From: an uncultured Clostridia bacterium | GTDB lineage: Bacteria > Bacillota > Clostridia > Saccharofermentanales > Saccharofermentanaceae | Direction: 5' to 3' | DNA length: 64,000 nt | Assembly (NCBI GenBank): GCA_947304405.1 | Contig: CAMZBB010000001.1 | Coordinates: forward strand, 36,023-100,022 | Part shown: piece by piece, positions 27,407 through 35,884 of the stretch | How the letters are laid out: each line of letters opens with the position of its first letter | Position numbering within the stretch: the stretch's first letter is position 1 | Notes under the pieces: generated by a model | What the model was told of the DNA's origin: nothing | The model's database searches: none | Seen by the model: the letters and a program-made list of their open reading frames with translations, nothing else | Made by a program: the position numbers and the translations under genes

Positions 27407-28860
27407 TCTGACACCCCGCTTTCCGCCTTGTTCTCAGGCTTCTTGCCCTTATTGCGCAGCTTATCGATATAAGCTTTGATAAATCTCCTGAAAACGATCA
27501 GCATCGAGATAAAGCCGGCTGCGGCAATGCCGTAACGAAGCAGGTTGTGCTGGTATGTATAGATCAGCGGAGCCGCGATGGAACCTGTGATCAAGACAGC
27601 CGCAAACATAAAAAAGTCATTATAAAGCTTGACTTTGAGAACGAATCTCGTGATGAAGAAATGGATAAACAGCAGGCAGACATAACTGAAGCATGTTGTA
27701 TATGCGGCTGCCACAAAGCCATACTGCGGTATGAAGATCGCGTTGAGTATGATGTTGACAGCTGCAGCGATGACAGTTCCGATCGAGACATATTTTGTCT
27801 TCTTGAGATGCAGCTCGATGTTAACGTAATGGGTATAGACATACTGGCACAGTATTCCCATAACGATGGGCGGAACACAGTATACGCCGGACATATACTT
27901 TTCTCCGCCGAGGATCATGACCGCTTCCGGAGCAAACGCTATACATGCCAGCCCTACATAACATCCCAGCACGATGACGTATTTGACGTTTTTGCGGATC
28001 TCCGCAAAGCTCTTAGCAAAATACTTGTCGTGGAACCACGGAAGCCATCCGTCAGCCACCGCGTTGGTTACGACTGAGATCAGGATTCCGTAATTGTACA
28101 CGAGACTGTAGATGCCGACATCGGCATCAGAACAGATCTTTGCGATAAAGATCCTGTCAGACTGTGCAAGGATGTTAAGCGAGACTGTATGGAGTACCAG
28201 AGGAAGCGACAGTTTTAAGCCGTAAGCCCAGTATTCCTTGTTTGCTTTGATATTTTTCCTTTTGATCGATACGATCCAGAAACAGATCGATAGGACCACG
28301 ATAGGTGCCGTGACACCGAGCATCCTCATGTGAGCCTTATCGTTGCTGAAAGCAAGCATCAGCACAAGGGAAAGGATAACAGAGGATAAGGATATGAACC
28401 AGGCGATCGCAACGTTCTCTTTATAGTGGTACCGGTATCTGAACCCGTTCTGGAAAAAGGTTATCGACGGGAAAAACAGAAGATATAAAACAAGCAGGAC
28501 GACCGCGAACTTGCTTAATTCGAGCATGGATGCGACAGGCCCTAAAAATATCAGAGCAACGGCAGAAAGACAGCCGGTAACGATCAGCGACAAAAGCTGC
28601 ATGGAACCGATGTAATCGTCAAGCTTGTCGGGATAATCCAGCTTAGCCCTTCCGATGCTGAATGTAAGATTTAATGTGCAAAACGTGATAAGGAGCGTAT
28701 GCCAGGACGTAAATGTATGCGTAACGCCAAATTCCGCCGTGGTCATCATCCTTGAAAAAATCGGAGTGGTGATCGTAGCGACCGCTTTGACCATTACGGA
28801 GGAAATGACATACCAGGCTCCCGCCTTTAATGCTACATTCGTGCCCTTGTTTTCGCTCAA
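27403..28860 (-). CDS. Polysaccharide flippase (Wzx-like, MATE/MOP superfamily)
   Basis: 485 aa, 12+ TM; KAGAWYVISSVMVKAVATITTPIFSRMMTTAEFGVTHTF. Confidence 0.85.
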   Translation of the reverse strand: MSENKGTNVALKAGAWYVISSVMVKAVATITTPIFSRMMTTAEFGVTHTFTSWHTLLITFCTLNLTFSIGRAKLDYPDKLDDYIGSMQLLSLIVTGCLSAVALIFLGPVASMLELSKFAVVLLVLYLLFFPSITFFQNGFRYRYHYKENVAIAWFISLSSVILSLVLMLAFSNDKAHMRMLGVTAPIVVLSICFWIVSIKRKNIKANKEYWAYGLKLSLPLVLHTVSLNILAQSDRIFIAKICSDADVGIYSLVYNYGILISVVTNAVADGWLPWFHDKYFAKSFAEIRKNVKYVIVLGCYVGLACIAFAPEAVMILGGEKYMSGVYCVPPIVMGILCQYVYTHYVNIELHLKKTKYVSIGTVIAAAVNIILNAIFIPQYGFVAAAYTTCFSYVCLLFIHFFITRFVLKVKLYNDFFMFAAVLITGSIAAPLIYTYQHNLLRYGIAAAGFISMLIVFRRFIKAYIDKLRNKGKKPENKAESGVSE

Positions 28861-30035
28861 GATAACTTACCGTCCATTATCTGTTCGACAACTTCTCTTA
28901 TGACGCCTTCGCCGCCTTTGGCTTTGGTAACGTAATCAGCGGCCTGTCTTGCCTCAGAACAGGCATCAGCAGGAGCACAACCGTAACCGGCAAGCTTAAG
29001 GAGCTCGACATCGTTGACATCATCGCCGATGTAGCAAACGTTACCGATGTCTATGTTATGTTCAGAGCAGATCTTCTTGACTGCAGAGACTTTGTCCTTG
29101 CATCCTGATTCAAGGATATCGAGCTTGAGCTTCTCAGCGCGTCTGCGGTTTAAGTCCACGCTTTCACTCGTGATTATTCCGGTGATGATCCCTTCCTTCC
29201 TCAGGAATGAAAAGCCCATGCCGTCTCTTGTATTGAATTTCTTGAGTTCGTCTCCGTGTTCGGAATAATACATTCCGCCGTCAGTCAGACAGCCGTCGCA
29301 GTCTGTCAGGAACATCTTGATCTCGGGGATCTCAAAGCTTCCTTCACAACCGTTCTTTTTCATCAGGGCTTCGATGATAAGCCAGTCGCTGGGCTCATCG
29401 ATCTCAAAGAATGTATCCTCATTCATCTCAACTGCTTTGATATTTCCGGACACGCGGTTCTGCGCCTTGATCAGATCAGCCTTCGACGTGATATAGAAAG
29501 CACCGTTCTCAACAAGGTAACCGGAGAATTCCTGTCTTCTGGGGCGATGGAAAACATCGTAATTAGTAGGATGCGCATAACCGTTCTCATCGTTTTCCCA
29601 GTTGAAGCGCTTCTGTCTGACGACTGAAATGACGGAATCCGTTCCATTCTCATTGAATGCTTCAAATCCCCTGTCGAGGTCTCCCGAGCTGAGGAGCGGA
29701 GATGTGGCCTGTACAAGAACAATATTGTCAAAATCGTAATTGCCGGCAAACTCCAACATTGCGGATTCCGTAGAAGCGGTATCGGAAGCGGATTCGGCCG
29801 AGCGTCCGATAACGACTGCTTTGGAAAACAGACCGGATTCCGGACCGTTCTTGAAGCTTTCAACGGTCTGCTTGATCTTGTCGCTGTCTGTCGCGATATA
29901 AACAGTATCAATGTATCTGCATCCGCACGCGGCCTTAACAGTCCAGTACACAAGCGGTTTGCCGCAGATCGGCTTTATGTTTTTCAAAGGGATCGATTTA
30001 CTTCCGCCCCTTACAGGAATAAAAGCAACATTCAT
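28857..30035 (-). CDS. neuA: CMP-nonulosonate (acylneuraminate) cytidylyltransferase fused to KdsC-type HAD phosphatase
   Basis: N-domain MNVAFIPVRGGSKSIPLKNIKPICGKPLVYWTVKAA; C-domain MFLTDCDGCLTDGGMYYS...FNTRDGMGFSFLRKEGI...CYIGDDVNDVELL with intact DxDxxxTD and GDDxND. Confidence 0.88.
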   Translation of the reverse strand: MNVAFIPVRGGSKSIPLKNIKPICGKPLVYWTVKAACGCRYIDTVYIATDSDKIKQTVESFKNGPESGLFSKAVVIGRSAESASDTASTESAMLEFAGNYDFDNIVLVQATSPLLSSGDLDRGFEAFNENGTDSVISVVRQKRFNWENDENGYAHPTNYDVFHRPRRQEFSGYLVENGAFYITSKADLIKAQNRVSGNIKAVEMNEDTFFEIDEPSDWLIIEALMKKNGCEGSFEIPEIKMFLTDCDGCLTDGGMYYSEHGDELKKFNTRDGMGFSFLRKEGIITGIITSESVDLNRRRAEKLKLDILESGCKDKVSAVKKICSEHNIDIGNVCYIGDDVNDVELLKLAGYGCAPADACSEARQAADYVTKAKGGEGVIREVVEQIMDGKLS

Positions 30036-30053
30036 AAACTATGCCTCCGGTAT

Positions 30054-30830
30054 TCAGATCCTTCCGTAGATATCTTCATAACGTTTGATGTCATCTTCGC
30101 CGAAATAGTCGCCGATCTGTACTTCCGTTATGATGAGGTTCTCCGTCTCATCTGTATTCTTCAGACGGTGTTTGCAGCCCTTCGGGATATATACGGTGCT
30201 GCCGCATGTTACAGTCGAGACGGAATCATCAAGCTGAACGGTTCCCGTACCATGAACAACGATCCAGTATTCTTCCCTGTGTTCATGTGACTGGAGACTA
30301 AGCTGTCCTCCGGGTTTGATGCAGATGATCTTTCCCTGGAAGTAGTCATTCAAAACGGTCGTCTTGTAATAACCCCAAGGTCTTTGGAAGATCTCGTGAT
30401 CAACGATGCTGGTATCAAGCGACAGGAAATCATAAGTAAGGTCTGCATGGATGTCCTGCAGGAGCAGTGCATGCATCTGTTCTTTGGTGATTATGTTTAT
30501 CAGCTTTCCGGTCTCATCGATTACCGGAAGGAACTTGATCGACTGGTTCTTGAACAGTTCCGTAACCGTCTCGAATCCGTCTGATACCAAAACGGTCTTT
30601 GCGTTCCTTGTATAAACAGCTTCGACCGACTCGTCAATGTTGATGCCTCTGATGTATGCCCTTCTGATATCGCCGTCCGTAAGGACACCGATAACGTGGT
30701 CTTCCTGATCGACCACGATCACAAAGCCCTGTTTGTTCGAATCGATCTTTTTCAGAGCTTCTATAACCGTTTCTTTCCCGAGTACCGTGAATTTTATGAA
30801 TTTCTCAACCACATCCGTCCTCGCTTTCAT
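30054..30830 (-). CDS. CBS-pair domain fused to type II mannose-6-phosphate isomerase-like cupin
   Basis: Two CBS repeats (GFVIVVDQEDHVIGVLTDGDIRRA; KFLPVIDETGKLINIITKEQ) then RPWGYYKTTVL...KPGGQLSLQSHEHREEYWIVVHGTG...STVYIPKGCKHRLKN...VQIGDYFGEDDIKRYEDIYGR. Confidence 0.88.
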   Translation of the reverse strand: MKARTDVVEKFIKFTVLGKETVIEALKKIDSNKQGFVIVVDQEDHVIGVLTDGDIRRAYIRGINIDESVEAVYTRNAKTVLVSDGFETVTELFKNQSIKFLPVIDETGKLINIITKEQMHALLLQDIHADLTYDFLSLDTSIVDHEIFQRPWGYYKTTVLNDYFQGKIICIKPGGQLSLQSHEHREEYWIVVHGTGTVQLDDSVSTVTCGSTVYIPKGCKHRLKNTDETENLIITEVQIGDYFGEDDIKRYEDIYGRI

Positions 30831-30858
30831 TGACCGGGCATGACATCAACATTCAATA

Positions 30859-31734
30859 TCAGTGCTTTCTGTACTTAAGCTTGTCGCGCTGGACCTGTTC
30901 GATAGGAAGGATCTCAGTTGACTTATAAGTAAGCGCTTCGTGTACGGCGTTAAGATTCCTGACCAGATCTCTGATACCTTCGGGTTCAAGAGAAGCTGCG
31001 TGGTCTGTTCCCTTCCATGTGCGGTCAATAGTGTAATGGCGTTCGATATATTCAGCACCTAATGTATAAGCAGCTATATCCACGGATATGCCAAGGTGGT
31101 GGCCCGAGAAGCCGATCGCCTTAACGCGGCCTTCATACTGCTCTCTCATTCTCGTAAGCTCGAGCAGGCAGATATCCTTATAAGGAACAGGATAACCGGA
31201 AGTGCAGTTATAAAGGATAAGATCCTTTGCCCTTCCGTTCTTCTCAAAAAGCTGAACGACCTGTTCTTCCTCTTCTTTGGTGGTCATGCCAAATGAGAGC
31301 TGGATCTCGCCCTCGTAATTATCGCAGAGCCACTGGAGCATCTCGAAATGAGTATTGCATGCAGAAGGGATCTTTATGAACTTAGGATTGAGAGACGTGA
31401 TCTCCTTTGCGCTGGTCAGATCCCAGACTGAAGTGGAATATACGATGCCCGCTTCCTCACACCACTTCTTGAGCTGTGCGTGCTGGTCAACGTCAAATTC
31501 AAGGAATTCACGGTGAGCACCATATGTGTCACCATATGAATTGGCGGGATTCGGGTGCGGAGCGTTGTACTGCTCGGGAGTGAGCAGTTCCTTCGGGCAG
31601 CGCTTTTGGAACTTGATAGCGTCTGCCTTGCAGTAATAAGCTGCAGTCATGATGAGATCCTTGGCGATCTCCATCTGTCCCATATGATTGCATCCTGCTT
31701 CAGCGATCACAAAAGGCTTCTTGTAAGTTGTCAT
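30859..31734 (-). CDS. neuB: NeuB-family nonulosonate synthase lacking C-terminal SAF domain
   Basis: FVIAEAGCNHMGQMEIAKDLI, AIKFQKR, KIPSACNTHFEML, GFSGHHLGISVDIAAYTLGAEYIERHYTIDRTWKGTDHAASLEPEGI; only 291 aa. Confidence 0.88.
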   Translation of the reverse strand: MTTYKKPFVIAEAGCNHMGQMEIAKDLIMTAAYYCKADAIKFQKRCPKELLTPEQYNAPHPNPANSYGDTYGAHREFLEFDVDQHAQLKKWCEEAGIVYSTSVWDLTSAKEITSLNPKFIKIPSACNTHFEMLQWLCDNYEGEIQLSFGMTTKEEEEQVVQLFEKNGRAKDLILYNCTSGYPVPYKDICLLELTRMREQYEGRVKAIGFSGHHLGISVDIAAYTLGAEYIERHYTIDRTWKGTDHAASLEPEGIRDLVRNLNAVHEALTYKSTEILPIEQVQRDKLKYRKH

Positions 31735-33002
31735 AGTCTTTCCTCACTTTCAAACTCGATATCACTGTTTTGCGATATTGTTTTCAGATTATTAAGCGTG
31801 ATATCCCACAACCTGTCCTGCTGCGAGATCAAGCGTTTTACCGTATCTTCCCTGTTCTTCTCATGAATGGTCTCGAATTTTCCGACAATGGTATCTTTAA
31901 GCTTTTCGGGCTCGCTGTTCAGTTCAACATACCAGTCAGTTGCATCGATATCTTCCAAAAACCACTTCATCTTATCATGTGAACCGAGAGAAATAATCTC
32001 ACAATTGAGGCCAAACGGGATCATTTGTGCGTGACCGCGCATTCCGAGTACCACATCCATCTGATTGTAGAAGGACAGGATCTTATCGGGATAGTAAACC
32101 GACATGTCAACAGCCTTAAACTTCGCTTTTGCCTGCTTCAGATAAGGAATGAAAGCGTTGTCAACGCCGCAGTGCGCGGCGAAATATACCTCATACCCCT
32201 TGTCGGCGATCGCTTTTGCGGCCTGGGCAATCTGACCCAGGATCAGGTCTTTATTCTCTCCGAAACGGTTTTCGGGCCTGTCCAGAGCAATATTAAAAGC
32301 AACCTTGCCGGTCGTCTTTTTGGCGGGCAATGTATCGGCATACAGTTTCCTGATAAGAGTCGTCGTGCACGGCTGGAAAACGATGCGGTCATGGAGAGTC
32401 TCAGGCACTATCTCTTTGATGGCTTTAATGCTTCCCGTGTTCCTAAGGCCGAAAAAGCTGCTCTTTTCGAGAAGCTTAATGAGATTGCTCTCAAACAGCT
32501 CTGACGACTTCTGGCCCCTGAAATAGTTGTATCCGACGGAATATACGCAGATCGGACATGAGATATGGTCAAGCTGCTCGGGGGATATCGCCCACTGCCA
32601 GCCGCTGATCGTGTTCTTGTTCGTATCGGGAAGGAACAGTCCGCCGCCGCCGATGACAAGCAAACGGCCTGCATTTATGGAATCGACCGTGGCATCAGTT
32701 ACCTCTTCGTTGACGGGAATGATATTCCAGCGCTCATTTTTGGCCGAGTGATTAATCGTCTTTCTGACACACTGCGAGAGCATCGTGTCTCCGGCATTGC
32801 CGATCGCATAATATGTGACCTGCGAAAAGACCCCGCTTCCCCCGTTGCCTTTACTCTCAACAGCAAGGAATGCCTCTTTCTTCTTTTTGAAGGCCTTTAC
32901 CTTGAAATGCCGTCTGGCTCTGTATATTAAGTTGCTGCCCATCAATAGTTCCTTTATGAATTCATAAAAACGAAGCTTCCCGGTCTGGAAACTCTTGAAC
33001 AT
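31731..33002 (-). CDS. Polysaccharide pyruvyl transferase family protein
   Basis: AIGNAGDTMLSQCVRKTI, LLVIGGGGLFLPDTNKN, VLGMRGHAQMIPFGLNCEIISLGSHDKMKWFLED. Confidence 0.8.
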   Translation of the reverse strand: MFKSFQTGKLRFYEFIKELLMGSNLIYRARRHFKVKAFKKKKEAFLAVESKGNGGSGVFSQVTYYAIGNAGDTMLSQCVRKTINHSAKNERWNIIPVNEEVTDATVDSINAGRLLVIGGGGLFLPDTNKNTISGWQWAISPEQLDHISCPICVYSVGYNYFRGQKSSELFESNLIKLLEKSSFFGLRNTGSIKAIKEIVPETLHDRIVFQPCTTTLIRKLYADTLPAKKTTGKVAFNIALDRPENRFGENKDLILGQIAQAAKAIADKGYEVYFAAHCGVDNAFIPYLKQAKAKFKAVDMSVYYPDKILSFYNQMDVVLGMRGHAQMIPFGLNCEIISLGSHDKMKWFLEDIDATDWYVELNSEPEKLKDTIVGKFETIHEKNREDTVKRLISQQDRLWDITLNNLKTISQNSDIEFESEERL

Positions 33003-33069
33003 TTTACCATACCTTCTTTAAGAAGATACATATAGGTTCGGGAAATATCAGGATGTTGGGCTATAGTCC

Positions 33070-34131
33070 TTATTTGTAGGTCGTCACGCCCTGTTTGCTC
33101 TGGAACTTGGTCTTTGACCGCTCCATCAGCCCGTAGAGCTTCAATTTCATAAGGATATACTTGATCTTGTTATTCCTGTTCAGGCTCGAAAACGGTATAT
33201 GGCGGAAAACGTCGCAGAAAGGCTTTGATGTCATGTATGCCTTGCATTCTTTCCAGCGCTTATTGCCCTTTACGGGGTTATTCGGGTTATAGAACTTCTG
33301 GGTGATGCATCTTTGCATGGCAATGAAGACCCTGTAATACAACACGCCAGTAAACTCCTCGGACTTGTTGTAAGTCTTGGCAAACTTAAAGATCTCATCA
33401 CAATATATCCTCTGATCCTTGTCTGCATTGCCGCGGTATCCTCTGACGAGCCCGCCTTCCGTATCTCTGTAGTGATAGATGGTCTTGGCTACATACTCGA
33501 CGCAAGAAGCTTTCTCGACTGAATAAAGGAAGAATATGCTGTCTTCGCCGTATGGAACGATGGGGAACATGAGCTCTTGCTCCTTCAGATATTCCGTCCT
33601 GAAGATCTTGGCCCAGCCCGAACCTATAAACAGCGCAGACGTGCCTTTCTTCGTCGGTACAAGGCAGCACTCCTTCTGGAGTCCTTCACGCTCCTCATAG
33701 CTGACAAATCTGGTGCCGTCAGGGAATGCGGCAGAGCATTTCATTTCTCTGGAAGGATAATTCCTGTAACCGGTGTAAATGTATATATCCGCCTTCTCCT
33801 GCTGCTCTCTGATCCGTTCAAAGAAAGACTCCGCGAAGTCTTCATCAACCCAGTCATCACCGTCGACAAAAGTGACCCACTCGGTACTGCACTCAAGAAG
33901 TCCGCTGTTGCGGGCAGCTGACAGGCCGCCGTTCTTTTTGTGGATCACCCGGACCCTGGAGTCTTTTTCCGCATTGGCATCACAGATCGCTCCGCAGTCG
34001 TCAGGCGAACCGTCGTCGACAAGGATCAACTCAATATCCTTACAGCTCTGACCTAAAATGCTGTCGATGCAAAGCTGCAGAAAATCGTATTTGACCTTAT
34101 AGACAGGGACAACAAACGTCAGTTTAGTCAT
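33070..34131 (-). CDS. GT2-family glycosyltransferase
   Basis: KLTFVVPVYKVKYDFLQLCIDSILGQSCKDIELILVDDGSPDDCGAICD, GGLSAARNSGL, FVDGDDWV. Confidence 0.92.
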   Translation of the reverse strand: MTKLTFVVPVYKVKYDFLQLCIDSILGQSCKDIELILVDDGSPDDCGAICDANAEKDSRVRVIHKKNGGLSAARNSGLLECSTEWVTFVDGDDWVDEDFAESFFERIREQQEKADIYIYTGYRNYPSREMKCSAAFPDGTRFVSYEEREGLQKECCLVPTKKGTSALFIGSGWAKIFRTEYLKEQELMFPIVPYGEDSIFFLYSVEKASCVEYVAKTIYHYRDTEGGLVRGYRGNADKDQRIYCDEIFKFAKTYNKSEEFTGVLYYRVFIAMQRCITQKFYNPNNPVKGNKRWKECKAYMTSKPFCDVFRHIPFSSLNRNNKIKYILMKLKLYGLMERSKTKFQSKQGVTTYK

Positions 34132-34985
34132 TTTTCCTCCGAAGGATCAGGTACATATGCGTGATCCAGATCGAACTTCAAAACCTTGGATACCGGGAAT
34201 CTCTTATCTTCCGGCGGCAGGCTCATATAGTCCTTATACATCATGGTGAGGAACTCGTCATACTTATTCGGAACGGAATACATCCTGCCCTCAAATTCAA
34301 GCTTCTTTACAGGCAGGAAAAGGTCCTTGTCATATACCGCTCCATAGTTCCATTTCACGTAAGACGCGTTTGCTATGTCGTACTTCTTGACCTTTCTTTC
34401 AGCCTTGCTGAAAACCTTGTAGCAGAAATGCTTATGCTTGAAGACCGGAAGAACCATCTTCGCAACGAGTTTCTTCCAACCCGGCTGGTTATGTAGAGGG
34501 ACTCTCTGTGCTGCGAACAGCCCGTACAGATTTGCGTTGAAATCCTGTCTGAACCTGGCAAATCTGCCCTTCGGGGCACCGTCAAGGGGCTCGACGTCTA
34601 TCTTTATGCCCTGGCAGATGTCGTATTTCTCGGAATAAGCATAAACGCATGTGGTCGAAGCATCCTTGATCTGCGTTATGTGGACTCCCGTAAGCTCGTT
34701 TTCGCCGGGCCTGCAGAGCACAAAACGTCCGTCGGGATGTTCCTTGTTCCAAAGCAAAGTCAGCTTCTCATAGTCAGGCCTTGGCAGGCATACGTCAAGG
34801 TCGTCATCCCAAGGGATGAAACCCTTGTGGCGCACTGCTCCCAGACACGTGCCGGCTGACAGGAAATATGTAAGCCCGTGTTTCTCGCAGAAATCGGCAA
34901 ACTCAGAGAGGATCCCCGTGAGCTTCAACTGCAGCTTCCTCAATTCTTCGCTGCTCAAATCCTTAAAGCAGATCTCGTTTTGCAT
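34128..34985 (-). CDS. LicD-family phosphotransferase (1)
   Basis: TYFLSAGTCLGAVRHKGFIPWDDDLDVCLPRPDYEKL. Confidence 0.92.
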   Translation of the reverse strand: MQNEICFKDLSSEELRKLQLKLTGILSEFADFCEKHGLTYFLSAGTCLGAVRHKGFIPWDDDLDVCLPRPDYEKLTLLWNKEHPDGRFVLCRPGENELTGVHITQIKDASTTCVYAYSEKYDICQGIKIDVEPLDGAPKGRFARFRQDFNANLYGLFAAQRVPLHNQPGWKKLVAKMVLPVFKHKHFCYKVFSKAERKVKKYDIANASYVKWNYGAVYDKDLFLPVKKLEFEGRMYSVPNKYDEFLTMMYKDYMSLPPEDKRFPVSKVLKFDLDHAYVPDPSEEK

Positions 34986-34997
34986 CTTTTTACCCCG

Positions 34998-35864
34998 TTA
35001 ATTACCCCTGGTTTTCTTTTGGACAAGCTTTTTCACATAGATCCGCTTGAAATATGTAAGCATGTACAAAGGATACTGGAATATTATCAATATCCCGTCA
35101 AATCTCTTGGCAATAAGATTTACACTCACTCCGGCAGCCTTAAGCTTGCCGTTCTTCGTGTTGAATTTGGTTCTCGAGAAGACCGTTATCCCGGCAGATG
35201 AATACTTTTCGATCTCGCCTTTGAACATGTTCTCGTACTTCCACGGATATGAGACAAATCTGATGTTTCTTTCAAGCAGCCAATCAGGTGATACAAAGCC
35301 GTCCTCTTTGTCGTTATACTCGTATCTTGCGCAGTATATGATATTTCCTTCAGGCGCGCCGGAAGCAAGGCCTTCGCTCATTTCCCCGTTATATGCTTCA
35401 AGAAGGATACGGTTCCAGAGTTCGTTATCGTCTCCTGCGAACCCCTTCATTTTTTGTGCAAAATCAAAGCATTCATCCTTAGTGAAAAATCCGAAAAGAT
35501 CGAACACGAAAATGCAGTCCTTATTTGCTCTTGCCGTCTCAACGCAGGTCTTCAGCGACAGCGGCGTGAGGCCTTTCGTAGATATCGAAAACAGCTTTTG
35601 GGACATGAACCATTCTTCCGTACGCTGCTCCACAGGCGGAAGATCTATTATTTCCAGCCTTCTTAAAGATTTATCTTCAACGGTATGCGCGACGGCAACA
35701 TAATTCCCGTCAGCAGTCCTTGCAAAATCTATCTCGAATATCTTTATCCCTTTTCCATGCCAATACGAAAAAGCCTCCATGGTGTTAGTCTGCCTGAGGC
35801 CTTTAAACGCACCGTTTCCGTGCATGGCGTAGTTATAGGATCCTTTGAGTTCATTGATATTCAT
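34998..35864 (-). CDS. Glycerophosphodiester phosphodiesterase-like protein, divergent
   Basis: MHGNGAFKGLRQTNTMEAFSYWHGKGIKIFEIDFARTADGNYVAVAH matches the GDPD N-terminal pattern, but HRG is replaced by HGN; no visible signal peptide. Confidence 0.7.
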   Translation of the reverse strand: MNINELKGSYNYAMHGNGAFKGLRQTNTMEAFSYWHGKGIKIFEIDFARTADGNYVAVAHTVEDKSLRRLEIIDLPPVEQRTEEWFMSQKLFSISTKGLTPLSLKTCVETARANKDCIFVFDLFGFFTKDECFDFAQKMKGFAGDDNELWNRILLEAYNGEMSEGLASGAPEGNIIYCARYEYNDKEDGFVSPDWLLERNIRFVSYPWKYENMFKGEIEKYSSAGITVFSRTKFNTKNGKLKAAGVSVNLIAKRFDGILIIFQYPLYMLTYFKRIYVKKLVQKKTRGN

Positions 35865-35884
35865 CTATGGTTCTTACGCTCTCA

